The notes under the pieces were generated by a model, which made no database searches, was not told where the DNA came from, and was given only the letters and a program-made list of their open reading frames with translations. From a gamma proteobacterium HIMB30 (GTDB lineage: Bacteria > Pseudomonadota > Gammaproteobacteria > Pseudomonadales > Litorivicinaceae), in the NCBI GenBank assembly GCA_000227525.2, contig AGIG01000007.1, forward strand, positions 159,987 to 223,986: a stretch of 64,000 nucleotides of DNA, given 5' to 3'. Made by a program: the position numbers and the translations under genes. Of this stretch, positions 1 to 8,522 are shown one piece after another; the stretch's first letter is position 1, and every line of letters starts with the position of its first letter.

Positions 1-2
1 AC

Positions 3-917
3 TGCGCTCTAATCACACATGCTCACGCCGATCATGCGCGCGCTGGATCAAAGCACTATCACTGTGCCCTTGGAGGTGAGGGATTGCTCGAGAAGCGGCT
101 GGGTCCGCAGAGGATTGATGCCCACCCATACGGCGAACCTTTCGTGCTTGGTGATGTGCAAATCAGTTTTCATCCAGCAGGCCATGTGCTGGGTTCAGCT
201 CAGATTCGCATTGACGATGGCGATGCTGTGTGGGTGATTACCGGCGACTACAAACGGGACCCGGACCCAACATGCCAGAGATTCGAGCCGATTCACTGCG
301 ATGTCCTCATTACAGAGGCGACGTTTGCACTACCGATTTATCGCTGGCCTTCGATGGATCAAGTGATGGAACACATGTTTCGCTGGTGGGACCATCACAT
401 TCGAAATCAAAGAACCCCTGTTCTGCTGTGCTATTCGCTTGGTAAAGCACAGCGGATCATGGCAGAAATTCGACAGCGGTCTGATCGATCCGTCCAAGTT
501 CATGGTGCCGTTGCAAATTTAAATCTCGAATATGAGAAACAGGGCGTTGCGCTGTGTCCTTGGCAGCGCGCAAGCGAATCCGACAAAGGTGTTTCGACTG
601 ACCTTATCATTGCGCCCCCACAAGTGGCTGAATCATCGTTTCTGAAACGTTTTCATCCGACCGAACTCGCCATGGCATCCGGATGGATGCAAGTCCGTGG
701 TGTCCGCCGAAGATCGGCCATTAATCACGGGTTTGTGATCAGTGACCATGCAGACTGGCAGAGCTTGATTCAGACCGTCCAACAGAGTGAAGCCAGACAG
801 ATTTATGCAACACATGGTGAAACACGCGTGCTCACCCGCTTTTTGAACGACCACATGGGAGTCGCAGCTGATCGCTTAGAAACGGCGTTCGGAATCGAAC
901 AAGGTGCCGATCAATGA
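3..917 (+). CDS. Ligase-associated MBL-fold DNA exonuclease, 5' end outside window
   Basis: This is the Exo member of the Lhr/ligase repair cassette, a metallo-beta-lactamase-fold, metal-dependent DNA nuclease. The reading frame is open from base 3, and its first visible residues include ITHAHADHARAGS, the HxHxDH metal-binding signature of the fold, so the gene starts left of the window. An internal TTG at 84 would cut off that signature and is not the start. Further family features are a histidine in HPAGHVLGSAQI and a late SDHADWQSL segment. The stop overlaps the next gene's ATG by four bases (ATGA). About 304 residues are visible, close to a full-length protein. Function comes from family knowledge; the context supports it strongly. 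Confidence 0.9.
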   Translation, partial: CALITHAHADHARAGSKHYHCALGGEGLLEKRLGPQRIDAHPYGEPFVLGDVQISFHPAGHVLGSAQIRIDDGDAVWVITGDYKRDPDPTCQRFEPIHCDVLITEATFALPIYRWPSMDQVMEHMFRWWDHHIRNQRTPVLLCYSLGKAQRIMAEIRQRSDRSVQVHGAVANLNLEYEKQGVALCPWQRASESDKGVSTDLIIAPPQVAESSFLKRFHPTELAMASGWMQVRGVRRRSAINHGFVISDHADWQSLIQTVQQSEARQIYATHGETRVLTRFLNDHMGVAADRLETAFGIEQGADQ

Positions 918-2497
918 ATTTCGTCCAGCTGTTTCAGATTCTGGATACCAGTCAGTCAACCAATGCGAAACGGAATGGACTCGTTGAATTTATCCAGGCA
1001 GCTGATCCGCTTGAAAGCGCACTGGCTGTCGAGGCGCTCACAGGTCGCCGTGACCGTAAGCAACTGAAACCAAGCCTGCTCAAGCAAGCGGCATATCAGG
1101 CATTTACTGACGAGAGCTGGTTGTTTGATGAATGCTACGCGGCGGTTGGCGATCTGTCGGAGACCCTGGCAATCCTATTTGCTAACCAAGACGCGGTCTC
1201 GCAAACAGATCAACCGATTCTCGACCAATGGCGACAGCGCCAACATGCATTATCTCAGCAAAAACCCGAGGTCCTGATTTCGGAGCTTCCTTCATTGCTC
1301 AATACCCTGTCACGAGATGAAGCTTTTCTGTTTTTAAAACTGTCGTCAGGAGGGTTTCGAGTTGGTGTGAGTAAAGGATTGGTCCATGAAGCAATTGCGC
1401 GTGCCATTGATATGGACCGTGCGGTCATCGAGGAACGGTTGATGGGTGACTTCTCTCCTGATCCAGATTGGTTAGACCGACTCAAAGCACCTGTTACTCA
1501 GGATGAACTTGATGCAAAACCATTACCATTTCTTCTTGCCAATCCCATGTCTGAGTCCGAGATATCTGCGCTTAACCCAACAGACGTGTTGGTGGAATAT
1601 AAATGGGATGGGATCCGCGCCCAATTAATCAAAACGCATGAAACCATCAGACTCTGGTCACGTGGTGACCAGGACATCACTGAGCAATTTCCAGACATCG
1701 TCGAAGTCGCTACAACACTGCCTTCACAAATCATTCTCGATGGCGAAATTCTCGCGGGGACGACCGAGCACCTGCAAACCTTCAACGATCTCCAAACACG
1801 ATTGAATCGGAAGCGCATCACGCAAACGCTACTCAAAACTCACCCGGCATTTTTTAAAGCCTATGATCTGTTAAGACTCGACGGTGAGGATCTGCGAGGT
1901 CATCCACTCATCGCTCGCAAGGCTGCTTTAAGCAAGATCTCGGTCAGTCAAAGTCTGACAATTGATCCGATGTGCACCGAAACCATTCACTCCATGCGCG
2001 AGGAAGCTCGAGGAAAAGGCGCCGAAGGAGTCATGATCAAAGGTAAGCAAAGTTGCTATGTCGGTGGTCGAAAAGCAGGTCATTGGTGGAAATGGAAACT
2101 TGACCCAATGACTGCAGACTGTGTGTTGATTTATGCCCAAGCAGGACATGGACGCAGAGCAAGCCTACACAGCGACTACACTCTGGCCTGCTGGAATCAG
2201 GATAACGAACTGGTCCCTGTGGCTAAAGCATACTCAGGCCTGACGGACGCCGAGTTAAAAGACATGGACCAATGGATTCGAAAACACACGCTGCAAAAAT
2301 TTGGTCCAGTACGACAAGTTGAAGCATTTCACGTGTTTGAGATTGGGTTTGAGGGGATTGCGCGTTCAACCCGGCACAAAAGCGGTATCGCGCTGAGGTT
2401 TCCGAGGATATTACGCTGGCGACAAGATGTTGGGCCCAAGGATGCTGATCACTTAACGCATTTCGAAGCATTGATGAGCGACGCTCATGCCGTTTGA
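914..2497 (+). CDS. ATP-dependent DNA ligase of the Lhr/Exo cassette
   Basis: The protein has 527 residues. It seals nicks in duplex DNA using ATP, forming a lysyl-AMP intermediate. The nucleotidyltransferase motif I reads EYKWDGIR, with K230 as the adenylated lysine. Motif III is LDGEI and motif IV/V is EGVMIK followed by a KWK segment. An N-terminal helical DNA-binding domain covers roughly residues 1-200, and an OB-fold domain is expected at the C terminus. It starts inside the exonuclease stop (ATGA) and overlaps the helicase gene by 11 bases, so all three are probably made from one mRNA. It is an extra, repair-dedicated ligase; the NAD-dependent replicative LigA is not in the window. Confidence 0.93.
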   Translation: MNFVQLFQILDTSQSTNAKRNGLVEFIQAADPLESALAVEALTGRRDRKQLKPSLLKQAAYQAFTDESWLFDECYAAVGDLSETLAILFANQDAVSQTDQPILDQWRQRQHALSQQKPEVLISELPSLLNTLSRDEAFLFLKLSSGGFRVGVSKGLVHEAIARAIDMDRAVIEERLMGDFSPDPDWLDRLKAPVTQDELDAKPLPFLLANPMSESEISALNPTDVLVEYKWDGIRAQLIKTHETIRLWSRGDQDITEQFPDIVEVATTLPSQIILDGEILAGTTEHLQTFNDLQTRLNRKRITQTLLKTHPAFFKAYDLLRLDGEDLRGHPLIARKAALSKISVSQSLTIDPMCTETIHSMREEARGKGAEGVMIKGKQSCYVGGRKAGHWWKWKLDPMTADCVLIYAQAGHGRRASLHSDYTLACWNQDNELVPVAKAYSGLTDAELKDMDQWIRKHTLQKFGPVRQVEAFHVFEIGFEGIARSTRHKSGIALRFPRILRWRQDVGPKDADHLTHFEALMSDAHAV

Positions 2498-4919
2498 ACA
2501 CATCAAGCGCTACTTTGAAACGAAAGGGTTTCAACCATTCCCATTCCAAATTGAAGCCTGGACACAATCCGCAGCAGGCATACATCAACTGATCCAATGC
2601 CCAACCGGCTCCGGTAAAACCCTCGCTGCAACCGGTGCGATGATTGATCGCCTTTTGGCAGCGCCCGACTCCAAAGGACTTCGGCTGCTCTACGTGACAC
2701 CGCTACGGGCGATGACCAAAGATCTCGAATTAGCGCTCAAAGATCCGCTGGCAGGTACCGACATTCGGGTCTTGGCCCGCAATGGTGACACGTCTGCTAA
2801 AGATCGCGCGAGCCTATTCAGAACACATCCACAGGTATTGATGACGACGCCAGAATCACTCTCAGTCATTTTATCATCTCCAAAATCACACGACTTATTT
2901 GCAGAGCTAGAATCAATCGTTGTCGATGAATGGCATGACCTCATGGCGACGAAACGTGGTGTCCAAATGAGTCTCTGTTTACAGCGTCTCGTGAAGTTAA
3001 GCAGACGGGTCACAATTACGGGAGTCTCTGCAACACTGAAAGATCCCAAAGTGGCACTTCAGGTATTACTTCCTGACGGATGGACAGGGCAGCTCACGCA
3101 AGCGGATATTGATCGAACGGTGACGCTCACAATTGCCGAATCAACCGAGGATGCCAGACTCCCATGGGCCGGTCATCTGGGTCTCAGCCTGCTCAAACCA
3201 GTCAGTCAGACACTGACTCAAGGTCGAACGACACTGTTGTTCACCAATACACGTAATCAAGCAGAGCAATGGTTCCAAGCCCTCAGTATCGTGCGGATGG
3301 ATTTATCCATTGCGCTGCATCACGGATCACTCGCGAGCGCTATCCGCCAGGACGTTGAAACCCAATTGAAAACGGGCTCCATCGACTGTGTTGTCGCGAC
3401 CAGTGCACTGGATCTCGGCGTCGACTTTCAGGCGGTCGAACAGATTATTCAGATTGGTTCACCACGTTCAGTCAGCCGTTTAATTCAACGCGCAGGTCGC
3501 GCAAGTCATCGGCCTGGAGAAGGAACTGACGTACTCCTCGTACCGACCAATCGTCTGCACTTGAATGAATATGCAGCACTTGCGGATGCCCTCGATACTG
3601 GCGCGCTCGAACCGATTCGACCACCCGAACATTGTCTCGATGTGTTAATCCAACATCTCGTCACGATGGCATTGCAGGCCCCTTGGCACCCGGATGAGAT
3701 GTTTCAGGAAGTTACGAAATCCTGGGCCTATCGACATCTCACACGAGATCTGTTTGATCGACTCTTAACGGTACTTCTTCGAGGATCAGATTCACTCAAA
3801 GAATACCCAGAATACCGTCGACTCGTCGAACGCGACGACGGCCGATTGATACTCGTCTCCAATCAAGCTGCCAGACGGCACCGGATGAGTATTGGAACCA
3901 TCGTGGCGCATGCACACGTGCGGGTCAAAATGCGACGTGGTGGAAGTCTGGGCGAGGTCGAAGAATCATTTGCAGGCCGACTTCAACCGGGCGACGTCTT
4001 CCGGTTTTCGGGTAAACGCCTGGAAATGGTTCGCTTTTCGGATGGTGAACTGGTTGTCAAACCGGCTGGTTCCCGCAAAGCCAGTGAGGTCCCACGCTGG
4101 ACAGGAGGTCGGCTGCCACTCTCTGAAACGCTCGCCACTCGGGTTGTGTCCGATTTTGAAAGAACCACGCCGTTATCGACTCGAATCCAAAATGGATACT
4201 GGTTGGCCGAAGCGCTGCAACACACGGCAACGATTCAAGCTCAGATCAGCAGTTGTCCAAAACTCGATGTTGCGATTGGCGAGCGCTTCAAGTCACGCGA
4301 CGGCTACCACTTGTGTATTTATCCATTCGCTGGCTGGCTCGTTCATCAAGCACTCGGACCGCTGATTGCCAGCAGAATCGCAAAATTAACCCCTGCAACA
4401 TTAACGGTCACCGTGAATGACTATGGTATCGAGCTTCTGAGTCCCGAGCCTCAGCCGCTTGAGATCTGCACTGATCGATGGTCATCGATTGTGCAACACG
4501 ACAATATCGACCAAGATCTTGAGCAAGCACTGAACTTGTCAGAGCTGGTCCGACGTCAATTCCGCGCAACCGCCCGTATCTCCGGATTGATTTTTGAAGG
4601 TTATCCGGGCCGTCAGAAATCCTTACGGATGCTGCAAACATCTGCGGGTTTGTTATATGACGTATTGTGTCAATACGATCCAGAACACGTATTACTCCGA
4701 CAAGCCAAAGATGATGTATTGCGGGATGAATTCGATGTTGAGAGGCTTTCAGAAACACTTTGCGTGCTCGAAAAACAACCGATCCGAGTCAAGCAGATCG
4801 CACAACCGTCACCACTCGCTCTACCACTTGTGATCGATCGATTGAGTTCGAGGCTGTCGACCGAGACAATTGCCACACGGCTCGACCGGTTCACTCGGAG
4901 TTTCGATGCAGCATCTTGA
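2487..4919 (+). CDS. lhr: Lhr-family DEAD/DEAH-box DNA helicase (ligase-associated)
   Basis: The 810-residue protein matches the Lhr-Core form, without the long C-terminal extension of E. coli Lhr. Superfamily 2 motifs are visible: Walker A PTGSGKT (39-45), TPLRA (about 71-75), TPESL (121-125) and the Walker B variant DEWH (147-150). The second RecA domain has motif VI-like QRAGRASHR. The C-terminal part should hold the winged-helix and Lhr-specific domains. Family members translocate 3'-5' on single-stranded DNA and unwind duplexes with a 3' loading strand. The gene overlaps the ligase by 11 bases and pdeM by 14 bases, consistent with a single repair operon. Confidence 0.92.
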   Translation: MPFEHIKRYFETKGFQPFPFQIEAWTQSAAGIHQLIQCPTGSGKTLAATGAMIDRLLAAPDSKGLRLLYVTPLRAMTKDLELALKDPLAGTDIRVLARNGDTSAKDRASLFRTHPQVLMTTPESLSVILSSPKSHDLFAELESIVVDEWHDLMATKRGVQMSLCLQRLVKLSRRVTITGVSATLKDPKVALQVLLPDGWTGQLTQADIDRTVTLTIAESTEDARLPWAGHLGLSLLKPVSQTLTQGRTTLLFTNTRNQAEQWFQALSIVRMDLSIALHHGSLASAIRQDVETQLKTGSIDCVVATSALDLGVDFQAVEQIIQIGSPRSVSRLIQRAGRASHRPGEGTDVLLVPTNRLHLNEYAALADALDTGALEPIRPPEHCLDVLIQHLVTMALQAPWHPDEMFQEVTKSWAYRHLTRDLFDRLLTVLLRGSDSLKEYPEYRRLVERDDGRLILVSNQAARRHRMSIGTIVAHAHVRVKMRRGGSLGEVEESFAGRLQPGDVFRFSGKRLEMVRFSDGELVVKPAGSRKASEVPRWTGGRLPLSETLATRVVSDFERTTPLSTRIQNGYWLAEALQHTATIQAQISSCPKLDVAIGERFKSRDGYHLCIYPFAGWLVHQALGPLIASRIAKLTPATLTVTVNDYGIELLSPEPQPLEICTDRWSSIVQHDNIDQDLEQALNLSELVRRQFRATARISGLIFEGYPGRQKSLRMLQTSAGLLYDVLCQYDPEHVLLRQAKDDVLRDEFDVERLSETLCVLEKQPIRVKQIAQPSPLALPLVIDRLSSRLSTETIATRLDRFTRSFDAAS

Positions 4920-5547
4920 ATTTGGTGATTTGGAGTTCATCGCGAGAGCCGATCGCACACTTTGGCACAAAACAAGTGACACGTTATTTTTGAGTGATCT
5001 GCATCTTGGAAAAGGCGCACACTTCAGACAGGCTGGAATTCCGATTCCTGCAGCCAGTGAAGTGTCTGATTTGGATCGACTGATCGAAGCAATCAAGGAC
5101 ACACAGGTGACCACCGTTTGGGTGCTCGGCGACTTATTTCATCAGCCACAATCAATCACCAACGCTCAAATGGATCGCTGGCACGACGTGCTCGATCCGT
5201 TGCAGGTCGAGCTCAACGTCATTCTCGGTAATCACGATAGACAAGCCGAATCCTTTGCTGACGCGCTAGGGTTTGCAATTCATCCTGAGCCAACCCTTTG
5301 GCGTGGAATTGAATTGGCTCACCATCCTGATGATGACTCAGCCTATCGCATTGCCGGTCACATCCATCCACAGGTTGAGTTCAAAGCGGCATCTGACCGT
5401 CTGAGTTGTCCCTGCTTTGCCATCAAACATCAACGGCTTCTTCTACTGCCTGCATTTACTGCGTTTTCAGGAGGCCCTCGCTTTCAACCGAAAGATGCGC
5501 GCTGTTTTGCAATCGTCAACAACGATGTATTGCCTCCAACAAATTAA
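4906..5547 (+). CDS. pdeM: Ligase-associated metallophosphoesterase PdeM
   Basis: The 213-residue calcineurin-like phosphoesterase is the fourth member of the repair cassette. Metal-binding motifs appear in order: SDLHLG (near residue 30), GDLFH, GNHD, and GHIHP near the C terminus. Characterised homologues are metal-dependent phosphodiesterases or endonucleases. I place the start at the ATG at 4906, inside the helicase 3' end, because the homologous region begins there; upstream in-frame residues come from the overlapping helicase gene. The stop is followed by 33 bases and then a gene with its own strong ribosome site, so the repair unit probably ends here, although I see no terminator. Confidence 0.88.
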   Translation: MQHLEFGDLEFIARADRTLWHKTSDTLFLSDLHLGKGAHFRQAGIPIPAASEVSDLDRLIEAIKDTQVTTVWVLGDLFHQPQSITNAQMDRWHDVLDPLQVELNVILGNHDRQAESFADALGFAIHPEPTLWRGIELAHHPDDDSAYRIAGHIHPQVEFKAASDRLSCPCFAIKHQRLLLLPAFTAFSGGPRFQPKDARCFAIVNNDVLPPTN

Positions 5548-5580
5548 TCCCCATGTCTTTAAAAAAAGCGGAGGTAGATT

Positions 5581-6039
5581 ATGCGTTGGCTAATCGTTTT
5601 ATCCCTTGGAGTGACGTCGGTCGCTTTTGGCTACGACAAGACTCCGTCCCCTGAGTTATCCCCCAAAGACGTGGTCGAAATTGTGCTCGGAAGCATGGCA
5701 AATAATGACAGTCCGAGCCCTGACGCCGGGCTACAACAGGCATTTGAATTTGCTAGCCCCTCGAATAAGCGATCGACGGGTCCATTTTGGCATTTCAAAG
5801 CAATCGTTGAGCAACCGGCATATGCCCCACTGATCAACCATACCCGTCGCACACTGGGGGAACCCGAGTTTGCCGGAAACAATACCGCATCGATTCCCAT
5901 TATGGTCGTTGGTTCCAACGGTGAGGTCGCGGGATATCTTTGGTCTCTTTCAAAACAAAGTGGTGGCAACTATCAGGACAGTTGGATGACTGACTCTGTT
6001 CGGAGGATTCCACTGGGTCCAAAAATGAATGCGCTCTGA
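5581..6039 (+). CDS. Secreted DUF4864-like protein of unknown function
   Basis: The 152-residue protein opens with a short hydrophobic signal-like segment (residues 1-17, ending VAFG), so it is probably periplasmic. The body carries SPKDVVEIVLGSM, ASPSNKRSTGP and a YAPLINH segment, which resemble DUF4864-type proteins; that match is from memory and not certain. GGAGG six bases before the ATG gives a good ribosome site. The stop overlaps the next start by one base (TGATG). It lies between the Lhr repair operon and folM. I cannot assign a function. Confidence 0.6.
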   Translation: MRWLIVLSLGVTSVAFGYDKTPSPELSPKDVVEIVLGSMANNDSPSPDAGLQQAFEFASPSNKRSTGPFWHFKAIVEQPAYAPLINHTRRTLGEPEFAGNNTASIPIMVVGSNGEVAGYLWSLSKQSGGNYQDSWMTDSVRRIPLGPKMNAL

Positions 6040-6326
6040 TGTACACAATTGTTACCGAACCTGAAAATGTGGCTCGTCACGCTCGTGAATATCAGGTGTT
6101 GTTAGCCTGGTTTACGCGTCGCCAACACGAACTTGGACTTGATCAAATGAATGGTGGGGATCCAATGGATCCCCACCATCCATACAACCAAGCATTCGAC
6201 GCGTTGTGTAAGGAAGCAGAGCTGCATTGGCGTCAAGAGCGAAATTATTGGCCGTCCCCCTTGCAACTGTCGCACGCCTTCTTTCAAATGGAGGATCCTA
6301 TTCGACCGGATAACCTCACAGCATGA
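6039..6326 (+). CDS. Small hypothetical protein
   Basis: I do not recognise this 95-residue protein. It is soluble, with no signal peptide or membrane segment, rich in aromatic and histidine residues, and probably mostly helical. Motif-like pieces are LLAWFTRRQHELG, HHPYNQAFDAL and HWRQERNYW. It overlaps its upstream neighbour by one base (TGATG) and folM by four (ATGA), so it is translated within the same unit. Its middle contains a perfect inverted repeat (6151-6179) coding for the GGDPMDPHH region. The tight coupling to folM on one side and a secreted protein on the other is the main argument that it is real. Confidence 0.6.
   Translation: MYTIVTEPENVARHAREYQVLLAWFTRRQHELGLDQMNGGDPMDPHHPYNQAFDALCKEAELHWRQERNYWPSPLQLSHAFFQMEDPIRPDNLTA
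6151..6179. repeat. Perfect 13-bp inverted repeat, 3-base loop, inside a CDS
   Basis: Left arm ATGGTGGGGATCC (6151-6163), loop AAT, right arm GGATCCCCACCAT (6167-6179). All 13 pairs are Watson-Crick and GC-rich, so the mRNA should form a stable hairpin. No T-run follows, so it is not an intrinsic terminator. It lies in the small hypothetical gene upstream of folM and nadC. Confidence 0.8.
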
Positions 6327-7033
6327 CTGACCCAATACTCATCACTGGTGGCGCAACGCGCTTAGGCTTTGCGCTTGCCAACTATTATTTGAATCACGGG
6401 CAATCAGTTGTGATCACGTATCGGAGTCCACGACCACAAATCGAGCAACTGACTGATCTGGGAGCTCTCTGTATACAAGCCGATTTCTCCACCGATGATG
6501 GGGTCTATGCAGCAGCTCAAGAGCTGCAAGACAAATGTCCCGTACTCAATTCGATCGTACATAACGCATCGAGTTGGTTCACAGATCCTGGTGGACGTCA
6601 GAATCTCGATCATCTCGCTCTGATGATGCGCGTTCATGTGGGCGCTCCCATGGTACTGACAGAAATGCTGGTACCTGCGCTGCTTGGTTCAGATAATCCA
6701 TCGGTGATTCATCTCTCTGATCATGTCGCCAACCGTGGGAGCGATCAACACATGGCCTACGCGGCTTCCAAGAGTGCGATGCTGAATCTCACCAAAAGCC
6801 AGGCAAAAAAATATGCACCGGATATTCGAGTCAATGCATTGTGTCCGGCACTCCTTGAATTTCGTGATGAAGATGACGCGGCATATCGCGAGCGGACGGT
6901 TGCTAAAAGCGCGTTAAAAATCGTCCCCGGATTTGATGTCGCGATCGAAGCCATTTGCTATCTCCAATCGAATCGCTACACCACAGGGTCAGTTCTTCCG
7001 CTTGATGGTGGCCGCCCACTCGGAATGCCCTGA
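6323..7033 (+). CDS. folM: Dihydromonapterin reductase / short-chain dehydrogenase FolM
   Basis: The 236-residue short-chain dehydrogenase reduces dihydromonapterin, with some dihydrofolate reductase activity, using NADPH. The cofactor motif is ITGGATRLG near the N terminus. HNAS is the structural NNAG-type motif, and the catalytic YAASK lies about two thirds along. CIQADFSTDDGV and the C-terminal PLDGGRPLG closely resemble E. coli FolM. The start sits in an ATGA overlap with the small upstream gene, and the stop overlaps nadC (TGATG). A generic SDR assignment is the fallback, but the motif string favours FolM. Confidence 0.87.
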   Translation: MTDPILITGGATRLGFALANYYLNHGQSVVITYRSPRPQIEQLTDLGALCIQADFSTDDGVYAAAQELQDKCPVLNSIVHNASSWFTDPGGRQNLDHLALMMRVHVGAPMVLTEMLVPALLGSDNPSVIHLSDHVANRGSDQHMAYAASKSAMLNLTKSQAKKYAPDIRVNALCPALLEFRDEDDAAYRERTVAKSALKIVPGFDVAIEAICYLQSNRYTTGSVLPLDGGRPLGMP

Positions 7034-7881
7034 TGATCCAAGTTCCAACGACTGTTGCGGCCGACGTGCGCCGGGCGCTTGACGAAGATATACGGACCGG
7101 TGATGTGACCGCGGATCTCATTCCAGCAGACGCCGATGGACACGCATCACTGCTGACACGAGATCCTATGGTGATCGCTGGAATCCCTTATGCGGAGGAG
7201 GTCTTCAGACAACTCGACTCCCGGGTTGGTATCGATTGGCTGGTGAGGGAGGGCGATCATATTGAGGCAAACACTCAGCTCGCCAGATTCACAGGGCCTG
7301 CCCGGGCGCTGTTAACCGGTGAACGCATAGCCCTTAATTTTATCCAAATGCTCTCTGCAGTTGCCTCGCGAACACGAGACTTAGCGATGCTTGTCAAGGG
7401 AACTCCAGCTCGGGTTTTCGATACACGTAAGACCATTCCTGGTCTGCGTGATGCACAAAAATATGCAGTCAAAGTCGGTGGTGGCAACAATCACAGGATT
7501 GGTTTATTTGATCAAATATTAATCAAAGAGAATCATATCGCATCGGCTGGAAGCATCACCCAAGCGATCCAAGCAGCGCGTCAGATGCATCCAACGATCA
7601 AAGTCCAGGTCGAGGTCGAAACCTTTGTGGAACTCGAGGAAGCATTCAACGCTCAACCGGACATCATCATGCTTGATAATTTTGACATCAACGCACTAAA
7701 AGAAGCCGTTCAACAACGGGCGAATGCTGGACTTCAGCACATTGAGTTAGAGGCGTCCGGTGGTATCACTGAAGAGAATCTCAGTGCAATTGGCACAACT
7801 GGTGTTGATCGAATTTCCCTTGGTACACTGACTAAAGACATTCGAGCAATTGATCTCTCAATGAGGGTTGAATTGTCATAA
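7033..7881 (+). CDS. nadC: Nicotinate-nucleotide pyrophosphorylase (carboxylating)
   Basis: The 282-residue quinolinate phosphoribosyltransferase converts quinolinate and PRPP to nicotinate mononucleotide, the third step of de novo NAD synthesis. Typical segments are DEDIRTGDVTADL near the N terminus, ERIALNFIQMLS, TRKTIPGLRDAQKYAV with active-site basic residues, GGGNNHRIGLFDQILIKENH, and the C-terminal EASGGI and GVDRISLGTLT phosphate-binding parts. Length and order match the family throughout. It overlaps folM by one base (TGATG). The 32-base gap after the stop holds the ribosome site of the HNH gene. Confidence 0.96.
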   Translation: MIQVPTTVAADVRRALDEDIRTGDVTADLIPADADGHASLLTRDPMVIAGIPYAEEVFRQLDSRVGIDWLVREGDHIEANTQLARFTGPARALLTGERIALNFIQMLSAVASRTRDLAMLVKGTPARVFDTRKTIPGLRDAQKYAVKVGGGNNHRIGLFDQILIKENHIASAGSITQAIQAARQMHPTIKVQVEVETFVELEEAFNAQPDIIMLDNFDINALKEAVQQRANAGLQHIELEASGGITEENLSAIGTTGVDRISLGTLTKDIRAIDLSMRVELS

Positions 7882-7913
7882 AAAACATGTAGCTTTTGAG
7901 CAAAGGAGCGCTC

Positions 7914-8474
7914 ATGCACGAAAGGATCCTGCGTTTAAATATTGCTGGCTCCCCAGTCGAATGGTTGAACTGGGAAGATGCTGTGACCCTACAGGCGCGT
8001 GGGATGGTCGCATGGACGCTCGGCTCACCGTGTATGACCGTCAGAGGTGGACGATCGAGACTGACAGGTATGCAGTCGACACTTGTCCTGCACTCGATCA
8101 TGGCTTGTGAAGGTCGAGTGTTTGATCTCGCAAGCCGGATCCCAAACCTGACCAACACCTCCCTGTTCCGCCGCGACCAACACCTCTGCCTGTATTGCGG
8201 TAAACCAAACGAAGATCGTCACCTCACGCGAGACCATGTTGTTCCCATTTCGAAAGGCGGGGAAGACACTTGGATGAATGTCGTCTCTGCATGCCGTCGC
8301 TGCAATCAGTTCAAAGGCAATAAATTGCTTGATGAAACAAATATGGAATTGCTGGCGTTGCCGTACACGCCAAATCACGCAGAGTATTTGGCGCTGATCA
8401 ACTCGCATCGAATTCGAGCAGATCAGATGGAGTTCTTGCGACCCAGTTTTAGTCGACAAAGCCGCTTGCGTTAA
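7914..8474 (+). CDS. HNH endonuclease family protein
   Basis: The 186-residue protein has a C-terminal zinc-supported HNH domain: CLYC (92-95), the catalytic DHVVP (107-111), an asparagine at about 122 (WMNVV), CRRC (127-130) and NQFKGN. The first 80 residues form a separate, less characteristic domain. The start is the ATG at 7914, because AAGGAG lies five bases upstream; a TTG at 7896 lies upstream of that site. Chromosomal HNH proteins of this build are common in Gammaproteobacteria and their substrates are mostly unknown. No adjacent methylase or toxin-antitoxin partner suggests restriction. Confidence 0.85.
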   Translation: MHERILRLNIAGSPVEWLNWEDAVTLQARGMVAWTLGSPCMTVRGGRSRLTGMQSTLVLHSIMACEGRVFDLASRIPNLTNTSLFRRDQHLCLYCGKPNEDRHLTRDHVVPISKGGEDTWMNVVSACRRCNQFKGNKLLDETNMELLALPYTPNHAEYLALINSHRIRADQMEFLRPSFSRQSRLR

Positions 8475-8522
8475 CCACACCAACTCGGTAATTCTTATCT
8501 CTCAGTCAATGATGGTGTGAAC

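Noticed and set aside
84..917. TTG at 84 as start of the exonuclease
   Set aside because: The frame is open to base 3 and the residues before 84 hold the HxHxDH metal-binding motif, so the gene begins outside the window.
3892..4365. Frame of 157 codons inside lhr on the same strand
   Set aside because: It lies wholly within the helicase gene in another frame, without a ribosome site or known motifs.
8476..8519. Seven-base inverted repeat (CACACCA / TGGTGTG) around the asparaginase start
   Set aside because: The arms are short, the loop is about 30 bases, and there is no extension; likely chance, although it touches the weak ribosome site.
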